64,000 nt of DNA from Rhizobium altiplani (GTDB taxonomy: Bacteria; Pseudomonadota; Alphaproteobacteria; Rhizobiales; Rhizobiaceae), in NCBI RefSeq assembly GCF_001542405.1, contig NZ_LNCD01000123.1:126501-190500 (forward strand), given 5' to 3'. Under the pieces are notes generated by a model. That model did not search any database and was not told the origin of the DNA. It worked only from the letters and a program-made list of their open reading frames with translations. Shown here piece after piece: positions 23,807-33,165 of this stretch (within the stretch, counting starts at the first letter, position 1; every line of letters begins with the position of its first letter). The position numbers and the translations under genes were made by a program.

Positions 23807-26002
23807 ATGTTGATGCATAAAGCCCGAAGCATCATTACGTGGGCCTTCGTTTCTCTGTGCGTGATCGTTCTGATCACATTGCCTGTGAACCTGCAGACAC
23901 AGCTGATCGCGAGCTTTGTTGTCGTCGCCGTGATGGCGATCATCAAGGGGCTGAAGGCTGAAGGCACCTGGAGACTGATTGCGCTTGCCTTTGGCACCTC
24001 CATCGTTCTTCGCTATGTCTATTGGCGAACGACCAATACGCTGCCGCCGATCAACCAGCCGGAGAATTTCATCCCTGGCCTGCTGCTCTATCTCGCGGAA
24101 ATGTATAGCGTGGCGATGTTGGCGCTCAGCCTGTTCATCGTCGCCACGCCCTTGCCTCCTCGTCCATCGCGCGCGAGCAAGGAAGAGCGGTTTCCGCATG
24201 TCGACGTGTTCGTCCCCTCCTACAACGAGGACTCCCACCTTCTCGCCAACACGCTGGCTGCGGCAAAGGCCATGGATTATCCGGCCGAAAGACTGCACGT
24301 CTGGCTGCTGGATGACGGTGGTACACTGCAGAAGCGCAATTCCAACAAGCTTCTCGAAGCCCAGGCCGCGGTGGCGCGCCATGACGAACTCAAGAAGCTT
24401 TGCGAGGATCTCGACGTCCGCTACCTCACGCGTGACCGCAATGAGCATGCCAAAGCGGGCAACCTCAACAACGGAATGAAGCAATCAAGCGGCGAGCTGA
24501 TCGCCGTGTTCGATGCGGACCACGCGCCGGCACGCGACTTCCTGCTCGAAACCGTCGGCTATTTCGACGACGATCCGAAGCTGTTTCTTGTCCAGACCCC
24601 GCATTTCTTCATCAATCCGGATCCGCTCGAACGAAATCTTAGAACCTTCGAGAGGATGCCGAGCGAGAACGAGATGTTTTACGGCATCATCCAGCGCGGT
24701 CTCGACAAATGGAATGCCGCCTTCTTCTGCGGTTCAGCCGCCGTCCTTAGCCGGAGGGCGCTCGAATCCCAGGGAGGCTTCAGCGGCATCAGCATCACCG
24801 AGGATTGCGAAACCGCGCTTGCGCTTCATGGCAGCGGATGGAACAGCATCTATGTGGACAAGCCGCTGATCGCCGGGCTGCAGCCCGCGACATTTGCGAG
24901 CTTCATCGGCCAGCGCAGCCGCTGGGCGCAGGGAATGATGCAGATCTTGCGTTTCCGTTTCCCGTTGCTGAAGCGTGGCCTGACACTGCCGCAACGCCTT
25001 TGCTATATGTCGTCGACGCTCTTCTGGCTCTTCCCCTTCCCGCGTACGATTTTCCTGTTCGCGCCGCTTTTCTATCTCTTCTTCGATCTTGAGATCTTCA
25101 CGGCATCGGGCGGCGAGTTCCTGGCCTATACGCTTGCCTATATGCTCGTGAACCTGATGATGCAGAACTACCTCTACGGGTCCTTCCGCTGGCCGTGGAT
25201 CTCGGAGCTCTACGAGTATGTCCAGACGGTCCACCTGCTCCCGGCGGTGGTTTCGGTCATGCTCAATCCGCGCAAGCCAACCTTCAAGGTGACGGCGAAG
25301 GACGAGTCGATTGCCGTCAGCCGCTTATCGGAAATCAGCCGGCCGTTCTTCGTGATCTTTGCTGTCCAGCTGATTGCTCTGGCGGTGACCATCTATCGCA
25401 TCTATGCCGAGCCATATAAGGCCGATGTGACCTTGGTGGTCGGTGGCTGGAACGTCATCAACCTCATTATGGCCGGCTGTGCCCTCGGGGTCGTGTCCGA
25501 ACGTGGCGAGCGGGCTGCGTCCCGACGCGTGCGCGTGAACCGGCGTTGTGAATTCGGGGTCGGTGGCAAGTGGTACACGGCATCGATCGAAGACGTGTCG
25601 GTGCACGGCGCGCGACTGCATGTTTTCAACAAGCAGCTGGATCCCATGGTGATCGGGACCGAGGGGGAAATTCGCTTTCAGCCTCATAGCGGCGCAAGCA
25701 TGGAAACACTCCCCCTAATCGTCCGCAATATCCAGCCGTCCGGCGAGATCCTGGCCGTTGGCTGCCAATACATTCCGAAGCGCGCGCTCGACCACCGCCT
25801 GATCGCCGACCTGATCTTTGCGAATTCCGATCAGTGGACACAGTTCCAGCAGGCGCGACGCCATAACCCAGGCCTCATTCGAGGAACAATCTGGTTTCTC
25901 GGCCTTTCGCTCTATCAGACAAGCCGTGGCCTCGTGTACCTCTTCCGGAGCACGAGATCTGAGCGCGAGCGCCCGCATCAGGTCGCGAAGGCAGGAAACT
26001 GA
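23807..26002 (+). CDS. bcsA: Cellulose synthase catalytic subunit (UDP-forming)
   Basis: A 731-residue inner-membrane GT2 enzyme that polymerises UDP-glucose into beta-1,4-glucan and pushes it through the membrane. N-terminal helices run at about 10-110. The catalytic motifs are LLDDGGT, FDADHAP (DxD), TEDCETA and QRSRWAQG (QxxRW). Further helices lie at about 400-560. A C-terminal PilZ domain begins near RRVRVNRRCEF and has the D/N-x-S-x-x-G motif as DVSVHGARLHV. c-di-GMP is therefore expected to activate it. The ATG at 23807 is close to AAAGGG; an ATG 6 nt later is an alternative. It overlaps bcsB (TGATG). Confidence 0.97.
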   Translation: MLMHKARSIITWAFVSLCVIVLITLPVNLQTQLIASFVVVAVMAIIKGLKAEGTWRLIALAFGTSIVLRYVYWRTTNTLPPINQPENFIPGLLLYLAEMYSVAMLALSLFIVATPLPPRPSRASKEERFPHVDVFVPSYNEDSHLLANTLAAAKAMDYPAERLHVWLLDDGGTLQKRNSNKLLEAQAAVARHDELKKLCEDLDVRYLTRDRNEHAKAGNLNNGMKQSSGELIAVFDADHAPARDFLLETVGYFDDDPKLFLVQTPHFFINPDPLERNLRTFERMPSENEMFYGIIQRGLDKWNAAFFCGSAAVLSRRALESQGGFSGISITEDCETALALHGSGWNSIYVDKPLIAGLQPATFASFIGQRSRWAQGMMQILRFRFPLLKRGLTLPQRLCYMSSTLFWLFPFPRTIFLFAPLFYLFFDLEIFTASGGEFLAYTLAYMLVNLMMQNYLYGSFRWPWISELYEYVQTVHLLPAVVSVMLNPRKPTFKVTAKDESIAVSRLSEISRPFFVIFAVQLIALAVTIYRIYAEPYKADVTLVVGGWNVINLIMAGCALGVVSERGERAASRRVRVNRRCEFGVGGKWYTASIEDVSVHGARLHVFNKQLDPMVIGTEGEIRFQPHSGASMETLPLIVRNIQPSGEILAVGCQYIPKRALDHRLIADLIFANSDQWTQFQQARRHNPGLIRGTIWFLGLSLYQTSRGLVYLFRSTRSERERPHQVAKAGN

Positions 26003-28476
26003 TGAGGAAGATCACATCAATCCTGGCGTTTCTCCTTTCCGCCCCCGCGGTTGCCTATGCACAGACCGCGCCCTTCGACATGTCGGGCGAGCGTGAGCAA
26101 GGGAGCGCCCCGATGGTGCCGCGCCTGACATTACCGGCCACGCCTGCGCCGGCGACCGGCCCGCAAACACCCTCCACGCCGCCTACACCCGCTGCTAACC
26201 CGACGCCACCATTCGCCATCGCACCCGCCTCACCGCCAGCCGCGGCTCAACCGCCGCCCGCGCAGGTGGAAGCGCCTCGCCCACAAACTGCCACGCCACC
26301 CCCTCTGCCCGCCGTCCAGTCAAGCCTAAGCGCCGCGCTTCGGAGATATGTTGTTCCGTTCGCCAAGCTCGGCCTGGATGGCGAGTATGATCGCAAGTCG
26401 TGGTCGGTCTACATCACGCCGGAGCAGGCCGCCGCGCCTGCAAAGTTCAACTTCGCCTATCAGAATGCGGTTGTTGTCGCCCCGGAGGCGTCACAACTGA
26501 CCGTTCTTCTGAACAATCGGATCGTCGGCCAACAGGCGATCGCCTCACCGGATGCACCATCGAATGTCTCCTTTGATGTCCCAGCGGGACTGCTGCAACC
26601 GGGCGCAAATCTTCTGACATTCGAAGCCACACAGCGCCACCGCACCGATTGTACCATTGAATCGACCTACGAGCTTTGGACGGATATCGACCCGGCAAAG
26701 ACCTATCTGAGCTTCAGCGGTCAAGAGGCAGCGAAGTTTTCCAGCACGGACGCCATTCGCGCGATCGGCGTCGATGAAACCGGCAGGACGCAGTTCAATT
26801 TTGTCGTACCGGCACTCGAGCAGCCAGGCACGACAAAACCGCTTCTGCGCCTTGCCCAGGGACTCTCGGTTCTGAGCGGCATGCCGAACGAGACATTCTC
26901 CTTCAGCGCGGATGCACTGCCCCAGTCTGGTCCCGGGCGCATGACTGTGGTTGTCGGAACGCCGGCAGAGCTCCAACCATTCTTCGCCCCCCCGCCGGCC
27001 GCGCAAGCGGCGCCGCTGGCCTCCTTTGTGACCGACCCGAAGTCGGGGGCACCCGTTCTTTTGATCAGCGGCCCGTCCTGGCCCGCAATTTCGGCCGCGA
27101 TTGAAACCATTGTGTCGACGGTGGACCGGCCCGCGACCGCCATTCGCGATACGTTGGTAACCCAGCGTTGGAGCGCACCGGATGCACCGCTTGTTCTCTC
27201 GGCCACAAACCTGACATTTGCGCAGTTGGGCGTGAAGACAACGGAGTTTTCGGGACGACGCTTCCGGACCAGTTTCAACATCGCCGTGCCGTCTGATTTC
27301 TACGCGAACGCCTATGGCGATGCGACGGTACTGCTGGACGCCGCCTTCACGCAGAATGTCCTGCCCGGCAGCCATATCGACATCTACGTCAACGGCAACA
27401 TCGCTTCAACGGTGCCGATTTCATCAACGGGTGGGGGCATCTTCCGGCACTTGCCCATTCGCGTGACGATGCGGCATTTCAAACCGGGCTTAAACACACT
27501 GTCCCTCGAAGCCATCCTGATGACGAAAGAGGACGACATCTGCGTGCCGGGCACGACGGCCGGTACCACGCCGCGCTTTGCGCTCTTCGACACCAGCGAG
27601 ATTCACATTCCGGACTTTGCCCGCATCGGGCAGCGACCGAACCTCGCCGGACTGTCAGGGACTGGCTATCCCTACAATCGCGCGACACAGCCCATTCCGC
27701 TGTTCATCGACCGGATTGATAGCGACACGCTGTCGGCGACGGCCACGCTACTCGGGCAAATGGCAGTGGTTGCCGGCCGCCCGCTCGACATTGAACCGGC
27801 GGCGACACCGGGCGCCATCGGCGAACGGGATGCGATTTTCATCGGCTCGATCTCGCAGATGCCGCCGGCCGTGTTGACGCAGTTGAATGTAGCAACGACC
27901 AGTCAGGCGTCCTGGCGACCGCCCGCTGCCGCCCAATCGAACCAGACCGAGCCTTCTGTGACCTTTGACGATTGGCGCTCCAAGGTCAGCGGCGGGGTAT
28001 GGCGCGGGCAGATCACATCATTTCAGGAGTGGCTGCGCCGCAACTTCGACATTTCGCTGAGTTCACTGCAGTTCGTACCAGGGTCCGAGGAAGTCTTCAC
28101 GCCCTCGAACGACGACAGCTTCTTGATCGCTCAGGGCAAAAGCGCTGCCGGGGGATCCTCCTGGACGATTGTAACGGCTCCTTCCGCCAAGGACCTGCGC
28201 GAGGGCGCCGAAGCCGTTACCACACAGGTCAACTGGCCGCAGATCGCAGGTCATATCACCACCTATTCCAGCAAGACCGGCAAGGTCGAAAGCGTCCCGG
28301 TCGGTCGCTTCGATTTCGTGGCCTCTCAGCCCTGGTCCCTCTCAAATTATCGCCTGATTGCTGCGAACTGGCTATCAACGAACATACTGTCCTACGCCTT
28401 CCTTCTGGTCGTCCTTTCGCTGCTGATCGGTGTTACCACGGCAAGCATGCTTTCCCGGCTGGGCAGGCGCGAATGA
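26002..28476 (+). CDS. bcsB: Cellulose synthase periplasmic subunit BcsB
   Basis: An 824-residue protein with a signal peptide (MRKITSILAFLLSAPAVAYAQ), a Pro-rich linker to about residue 100, two repeats of carbohydrate-binding plus flavodoxin-like folds, and one C-terminal membrane helix (about 795-815). It binds BcsA and guides the nascent glucan through the periplasm. Its start overlaps the bcsA stop, and its stop overlaps the bcsZ start. Blocks such as YELWTDIDPAKTY and GGIFRHLPIRV are typical of BcsB. Confidence 0.95.
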   Translation: MRKITSILAFLLSAPAVAYAQTAPFDMSGEREQGSAPMVPRLTLPATPAPATGPQTPSTPPTPAANPTPPFAIAPASPPAAAQPPPAQVEAPRPQTATPPPLPAVQSSLSAALRRYVVPFAKLGLDGEYDRKSWSVYITPEQAAAPAKFNFAYQNAVVVAPEASQLTVLLNNRIVGQQAIASPDAPSNVSFDVPAGLLQPGANLLTFEATQRHRTDCTIESTYELWTDIDPAKTYLSFSGQEAAKFSSTDAIRAIGVDETGRTQFNFVVPALEQPGTTKPLLRLAQGLSVLSGMPNETFSFSADALPQSGPGRMTVVVGTPAELQPFFAPPPAAQAAPLASFVTDPKSGAPVLLISGPSWPAISAAIETIVSTVDRPATAIRDTLVTQRWSAPDAPLVLSATNLTFAQLGVKTTEFSGRRFRTSFNIAVPSDFYANAYGDATVLLDAAFTQNVLPGSHIDIYVNGNIASTVPISSTGGGIFRHLPIRVTMRHFKPGLNTLSLEAILMTKEDDICVPGTTAGTTPRFALFDTSEIHIPDFARIGQRPNLAGLSGTGYPYNRATQPIPLFIDRIDSDTLSATATLLGQMAVVAGRPLDIEPAATPGAIGERDAIFIGSISQMPPAVLTQLNVATTSQASWRPPAAAQSNQTEPSVTFDDWRSKVSGGVWRGQITSFQEWLRRNFDISLSSLQFVPGSEEVFTPSNDDSFLIAQGKSAAGGSSWTIVTAPSAKDLREGAEAVTTQVNWPQIAGHITTYSSKTGKVESVPVGRFDFVASQPWSLSNYRLIAANWLSTNILSYAFLLVVLSLLIGVTTASMLSRLGRRE

Positions 28477-29522
28477 TGAGGTTGCTGAAACTGCTCTGCG
28501 CCGCAAGCTTCGCGGTTGCGGCTGTCTGCCAGCCCGCGCAGGCGCGAGGTCCCGGAATTAGCCCAGAGGCATGGGGCGCCTACAAGGCGAAGTTCCTGGA
28601 TGCCAGCGGCCGCATCGTCGATGATGGCAACGGCAATATTAGCCACAGCGAAGGCCAGGGTTACGGCCTGCTGCTTGCCTACCTTGCCAACAACCCCGCT
28701 GACTTCGAACAGATATGGTACTTCACGCGCACCGAACTGTTGCTGCGCGATGACGGCCTGGCCGCCTGGAGATGGGATCCTGCCGTCACGCCGCATGTCA
28801 CCGATAGCAACAATGCATCGGATGGCGATCTGCTGATCGCCTATGCGTTGGCCCTTGCGGGGTCTGCGTGGAACAAGACCGATTATATGGAGGCGGCTGC
28901 GAAGATGGCTCAAGCCCTTCTTTCGCATGTCGTCATCAGTTCAAACGGACACACCCTGTTGCTCCCTGGCGTCAGCGGTTTCAATTCCCCTGATCGCAAG
29001 GACGGCCCCGTCATCAATCCCTCCTACTGGGTGTATGAGGCGATCCCGGTCATGGCGCTCTTGGCCCCATCCAACGCCTGGCAGAAGCTGTCAGACGACG
29101 GTCTGCAGCTGCTGCAGGCCATGCAGTTCGGACCACGAAAACTGCCCGCCGATTGGGTGAGCCTCAATCGCATGCCGGAGCCCGCAGCCGGCTTCGACGC
29201 GGAATTCGGATACAACAGCCTGCGCATCCCGCTCTATCTCGTGCGCGCGGGAGTTTCGGACAAGGCTCTGCTGTCAAGATTGCGAAAGGGAATGACCGCC
29301 GAGGAGGGCACTCCGGCGACAATCGACCTCTCGTCCGGCAAGCCGAAGGCGCTGCTGTCGGACCCGGGTTATCGAATTGTTAACGATGTCGTGGCCTGTG
29401 TGACGGAAGGAACCAAGCTGCCTGAGTCGTCGCAGCATTTTGAGCCGTCGCTCTACTATCCATCGACCCTTCATCTTCTTGGGTTGGCATTTGTCGGGGA
29501 GAAGCATCCGGAGTGTCTGTGA
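28473..29522 (+). CDS. bcsZ: Cellulase BcsZ (GH8 endo-1,4-beta-glucanase)
   Basis: A 349-residue periplasmic endoglucanase of family 8 with a signal peptide to about residue 25. The proton donor is in HSEGQGYGLLLA (Glu at about 60) and the second acid in NNASDGDLLIAYAL (Asp at about 121). INPSYWVYEA and the later YNSLRIPLYL are family blocks. It trims misaligned glucan chains during export. The ATG at 28473 overlaps the bcsB stop (ATGATGA); the upstream continuation of the frame is a shadow of bcsB. Confidence 0.95.
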   Translation: MMRLLKLLCAASFAVAAVCQPAQARGPGISPEAWGAYKAKFLDASGRIVDDGNGNISHSEGQGYGLLLAYLANNPADFEQIWYFTRTELLLRDDGLAAWRWDPAVTPHVTDSNNASDGDLLIAYALALAGSAWNKTDYMEAAAKMAQALLSHVVISSNGHTLLLPGVSGFNSPDRKDGPVINPSYWVYEAIPVMALLAPSNAWQKLSDDGLQLLQAMQFGPRKLPADWVSLNRMPEPAAGFDAEFGYNSLRIPLYLVRAGVSDKALLSRLRKGMTAEEGTPATIDLSSGKPKALLSDPGYRIVNDVVACVTEGTKLPESSQHFEPSLYYPSTLHLLGLAFVGEKHPECL

Positions 29523-31822
29523 AATCCTCATCCGTTGCAATTGTCGTTGCGGTGGCGGTGGCTGGTCTGGTGACCGCCCTGAGGGACCGCGTGGCACTTC
29601 AGGAGATGCTGGGCTTCGGGCAGTCGGGTCACGCAGCTACGCCACAATTCATGCTCATGGGTCGTGTCACGGGACCGGAAACCAGTCCCAAGCCGCAGAT
29701 CGACGTCCAGGCCATTGCCGATCGGCTACACGCAGCAACACTGGTTCCGCCGCTTCCTCAACAGGGTGAGACCGCCGGTGACGAGGCCGAAAAGTCGTTG
29801 ATGGTCGCGCAGGCGCCTCAACAGCAGCCTACGGCGGCTCAGCCAGCCAAGTCAGCCCAGCCGAAAGTCGATGAGAGTGCCTTGCGCTATTTCGCCAGCC
29901 GCGGCGACAAGGCGCGACTGCAGGCCGAGATCGCGCGGCTTCAGGCGCTGTACCCGAACTGGGTGCCGCCCGCCGATCCTCTGGCCGTTCCGCAGAGTGG
30001 CGACAGGCAGCTGGAGCAGATGTGGCAACTGTATTCGGAGGGACGCTACGCGGAACTCCGCAAGGCGATTGCCGACCGGCAGGCGTCCGAATCGGGATGG
30101 CAGCCGCCGCCTGACCTGCTTGACCGGCTGGATGTCGCCGAGGCCCGCGCGCGCCTCGTCAATGCGTCGGACCTGAAGCAATATGCAACCGTCGTCCAGA
30201 TCGGCGCCAATACACCGAGCCTCCTGACATGCAGCGACATCGACGTGCTATGGCGGGTTGCCGAAGCTTTCGCGAAGACCGATCGCGCACCGCGCGCCCG
30301 GGATGCCTATGTCTATATCCTGAAGAATTGCACAAATCCGCAAGAGCGTGTGGCGACCATTCAGAAGGCGTCCGCCTTGCTTTCCTATGCAGTGATGCAG
30401 GATCTCCTGGCGCTTGAACGCCCCGATGGCAACGGCGGCCGCGAATTCGATGGCATTCGCAATGAGCTTGCCCGCCGCTTTGTCGCCGCCGGCAACGATG
30501 ACCCCGATCTGGCTGTGGCGCCGGCTTATCTTTCAATCGTGCAACGACTTGCTGAAACGGAGCGGCTGGCATCCGACAGCCTTCTTCTCGGCTGGTACCA
30601 GCTTCGCCGGGAAAACTATCCCGATGCGGAAAGATGGTTTCGGGCAGCGCGGGAGAAGGAAGACTCGGCAATCGCTTCCCAGGGTCTGGCGCTGGCGCTG
30701 ATTGCCGAGAAGAAACCGCAAGAGGCGGAGGACGTCATGTACAAGTGGCGTGGTGCCTCCAAGGATGCGACCGCGACATATCTTGCTGCGACGGCGAACC
30801 TGATGGCCTTGCAGCCGCCTGCCAACCTCAGCGAAGAGGTACTTTCGCGCATCGCCAGCGAAATCATTGCCCAGAAATATGTGCCGACGGCACAGCAATT
30901 CGGCTGGTTTGCCCGTACTCTCAATCAACCGCAAACAGCGGCGCGCTGGTTCGAGACGGCGCTACGCTGGAAGCCGGATGACGAACCGTCCGCTTACGGA
31001 TTGGCCATCACGCGCCAGCAGTTGCGGGACCGGGCGGGCGTAGCTGAGATCCAGCGCCTGTGGGGTGGCAGGTCCGAGCGCATCGCACAGTTGGGTGAGG
31101 CCACGAACCAACGGACCACAACACCTTCCCTGCCCGCCCCTCCCGGGCAGATGGTGCCGCAAGGTCCAACGGCCGCGTCACCGGAGATTGTCCGGGCACC
31201 GCCGGAGCGCATCGAAAGTGCAAACCCGCAAGCCGTCACCGAGGTCGTACGCCAGCCTGCGATGCAAACGGTCACGGTTCGCCGCGGTGCACGGCAACTG
31301 CGCGGATGCACGACCACGGTCAATGCGCAACTGCTCGATCCGGAAACCGCACTGTCACGGGGCTGGTGCCTGATGGACATCAATCGTCCGATGGAGGCAG
31401 CCAAGGCTTTCGACGCAGCGCTCGCCAGTTCAAACCGCAAGACGCGCGAGGACGCAGCCTATGGCCAGAGCCTCGCCTTCCTGCGCGCCGGCCTATCCAA
31501 CAATGCTGCCGTAGCCGCGACGAAGGCACCGCAGACGCAACAGCGCGCGGCCGAATTGCAGATTGCGATCCTGGCCGACCGGGCTCTCGCCGCCTTCGAT
31601 GCAAAGCGCTATCGCGAGGCCTTGATATTTCTCGATCAGCGCGCCCAGCTTCGCCAGGAACCGATCGACCTGATGGTGCTGCGCGGATATGCCTACCTGA
31701 ACATGAAGATGTACGGCGATGCCGAGCGGATATTCACTGCCGCGGCCTCGACCGGCAACAAGGATGCAAACCGCGGTCTGGCCGATCTGAAGGCATCGAC
31801 GCATCCTGATACCGTCGATTAG
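29513..31822 (+). CDS. TPR-containing cellulose operon protein (BcsC/CelE-like, no beta-barrel)
   Basis: A 769-residue protein with an N-terminal membrane anchor or uncleaved signal (about residues 6-23), a Pro/Gln-rich linker, and tetratricopeptide-like helical repeats (ALRYFASRGDKARL, YPDAERWFRAAREKED, RPMEAAKAFDAAL, GDAERIFTAAASTG). It ends without the beta-barrel expected of full BcsC, so the outer-membrane pore is either split or absent here. GTG at 29513 is taken as start; GTG at 29519, overlapping the bcsZ stop with GGAG 5 nt before it, is equally good. It probably scaffolds the periplasmic part of the complex. Confidence 0.85.
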   Translation: MSVKSSSVAIVVAVAVAGLVTALRDRVALQEMLGFGQSGHAATPQFMLMGRVTGPETSPKPQIDVQAIADRLHAATLVPPLPQQGETAGDEAEKSLMVAQAPQQQPTAAQPAKSAQPKVDESALRYFASRGDKARLQAEIARLQALYPNWVPPADPLAVPQSGDRQLEQMWQLYSEGRYAELRKAIADRQASESGWQPPPDLLDRLDVAEARARLVNASDLKQYATVVQIGANTPSLLTCSDIDVLWRVAEAFAKTDRAPRARDAYVYILKNCTNPQERVATIQKASALLSYAVMQDLLALERPDGNGGREFDGIRNELARRFVAAGNDDPDLAVAPAYLSIVQRLAETERLASDSLLLGWYQLRRENYPDAERWFRAAREKEDSAIASQGLALALIAEKKPQEAEDVMYKWRGASKDATATYLAATANLMALQPPANLSEEVLSRIASEIIAQKYVPTAQQFGWFARTLNQPQTAARWFETALRWKPDDEPSAYGLAITRQQLRDRAGVAEIQRLWGGRSERIAQLGEATNQRTTTPSLPAPPGQMVPQGPTAASPEIVRAPPERIESANPQAVTEVVRQPAMQTVTVRRGARQLRGCTTTVNAQLLDPETALSRGWCLMDINRPMEAAKAFDAALASSNRKTREDAAYGQSLAFLRAGLSNNAAVAATKAPQTQQRAAELQIAILADRALAAFDAKRYREALIFLDQRAQLRQEPIDLMVLRGYAYLNMKMYGDAERIFTAAASTGNKDANRGLADLKASTHPDTVD

Positions 31823-32022
31823 CGACAACGAGGATTGTTCTGCTGGCGCATGCATGTTGGCGTGAGCGGTGCCATTCAGCGTGCAGCTCACGCGGTCGTC
31901 GCGAGCATGGTTGCCGGGCGCACTTCACGCGCTGGATCCGACTCGTTACCAAGACGGGCTCCGCCGTTGCGGGCTGTCCACGGTGGCTAGGAAAGCACAA
32001 CAAAACAACTAGTTGGTGATAA
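31823..32022. other. Gap after the bcs operon with a stem-loop
   Basis: 200 nt between the bcs operon and the tRNA, without a gene. GCGTGAGC (31860-31867) and GCTCACGC (31886-31893) form an 8-bp stem about 40 nt after the last bcs stop, possibly a terminator although no T-run follows. Confidence 0.4.
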
Positions 32023-32112
32023 TGGCGGAGAGGGTGGGATTTGAACCCACGATACCCTTGCAGGTATGCCGCATTTCGAGTGCGGTGCATTCGACCACTC
32101 TGCCACCTCTCC
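32023..32112 (-). tRNA. tRNA-Ser (CGA)
   Basis: A 90-nt class II tRNA on the minus strand. The acceptor arm is GGAGAGG paired with CCTCTCC, then discriminator G and an encoded CCA. The anticodon stem is CCGCA/TGCGG with loop CTCGAAA, giving anticodon CGA. A long variable arm (ACCTGCAAGGGT) is typical of serine tRNA, and a GTTCAAATC T-loop is present. Confidence 0.97.
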
Positions 32113-32207
32113 GCGGTCAGGTCGGCGCTTATTCGGCGCGGGGGGCTACATAGCGACAGAATGACGGGCTGGCAAGACGAAATCTCAAAGCTTTTCATCC
32201 TTTTGCC

Positions 32208-32236
32208 TTGACAGTTTTTTTATGCTCGCGTATCTC
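32208..32236 (+). promoter_or_regulatory. Promoter of rplU-rpmA
   Basis: TTGACA at 32208-32213, a 17-nt spacer and TATCTC at 32231-32236 form a good sigma-70 promoter in the 304-nt gap between the tRNA and rplU. The leader of about 170 nt leaves room for a control element, but no recognisable structure was found. Confidence 0.65.
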
Positions 32237-32416
32237 GGCTGCGCAATAGGTGTGGATAAGTCTGCGCCTTGCATGCTTCGCGCTCGCGAGGCACATCACC
32301 GGCAGCGAGAGTTCTGGGCTAAAGCCTTTGAAATCCCTGCTTAACCTCGACTGATAAAAAGACGGCCACCTGCTGATTGGCGGGCACGAGCCGGAACGAA
32401 CATGAAAGGATAAAAA

Positions 32417-32734
32417 ATGTTCGCAGTCATCAAGACCGGCGGTAAGCAGTACCGTGTGGCGGCAAACGACGTGCTGACCATCGAGAAGCTTGAAGCAACC
32501 GCTGGCGACGCAATTGAATTCACCGAAGTCCTCGTAATCGGCGAAGGCGCCGACGCTGCGATTGGTGCTCCCTTCGTCAAGGGCGCTTCCGTCAAGGCCG
32601 AAGTGGTCGAGCACAACCGCGGCAAGAAGGTCATCGCCTTCAAGAAGCGCCGTCGTCAGAACTCGAAGCGTTCGCGCGGCCATCGCCAGCACCACACTGT
32701 TGTCCGCATCACGGACATCGTGGCTGCTAAGTAA
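32417..32734 (+). CDS. rplU: 50S ribosomal protein L21
   Basis: A 105-residue protein starting MFAVIKTGGKQYRV, the universal L21 N-terminus. The basic stretch KKRRRQNSKRSRGHRQ is also typical. It binds 23S rRNA domain V. The ATG at 32417 follows AAAGGATAAAAA. It is co-transcribed with rpmA, 35 nt downstream. Confidence 0.98.
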   Translation: MFAVIKTGGKQYRVAANDVLTIEKLEATAGDAIEFTEVLVIGEGADAAIGAPFVKGASVKAEVVEHNRGKKVIAFKKRRRQNSKRSRGHRQHHTVVRITDIVAAK

Positions 32735-32769
32735 GATCACGGGACTTTAAGGTTTAAAGGAGAACACCA

Positions 32770-33039
32770 ATGGCACACAAAAAAGCTGGCGGTTCATCGC
32801 GCAACGGTCGTGATTCCGAATCCAAGCGCCTTGGCGTGAAGAAATTCGGTGGCGAAACCGTCATCGCAGGCAACATCATCGTGCGTCAGCGCGGTACGCA
32901 GTGGCATCCGGGCGCCAACGTCGGCCTCGGCAAGGACCACACCATTTTTGCGCTTACGGCCGGCAATGTGAACTACCGTACGAAGGCCAATGGCCGCGTG
33001 TACGTGTCTGTAATGCCGAAAGCGGAAGCAGCGGAATAA
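32770..33039 (+). CDS. rpmA: 50S ribosomal protein L27
   Basis: An 89-residue protein starting MAHKKAGGSSRNGRDS with family blocks RLGVKKFGGE and IIVRQRGT. Its N-terminal tail reaches the peptidyl-transferase centre. AAAGGAGAACACC is a strong ribosome site. There is no N-terminal Firmicutes-type cleavage extension. A strong terminator follows. Confidence 0.98.
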   Translation: MAHKKAGGSSRNGRDSESKRLGVKKFGGETVIAGNIIVRQRGTQWHPGANVGLGKDHTIFALTAGNVNYRTKANGRVYVSVMPKAEAAE

Positions 33040-33110
33040 GCCGGTAGCGCTCTAAAACAGCCGGCGTCTCATCGACCCGGCTGAGCGTATCAGGTTCAGT
33101 CCAGAAATAA

Positions 33111-33140
33111 GGGGAGATGGGGCGCCATCTCCCCTTTTTT
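33111..33140 (+). terminator. Rho-independent terminator after rpmA
   Basis: GGGGAGATGG and CCATCTCCCC form a 10-bp stem with a GGCG loop, followed by six T residues. A classic strong terminator, it separates the ribosomal genes from the acetyltransferases. Confidence 0.92.
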
Positions 33141-33165
33141 CTTGTCCAACGAAGGAGGACTGAAC

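Noticed and set aside
33061..33090. CCGGC...CCGGCTG stem after rpmA as terminator
   Set aside because: The stem is shorter with a 12-nt loop and no T-run; the hairpin at 33111 is the clear terminator.
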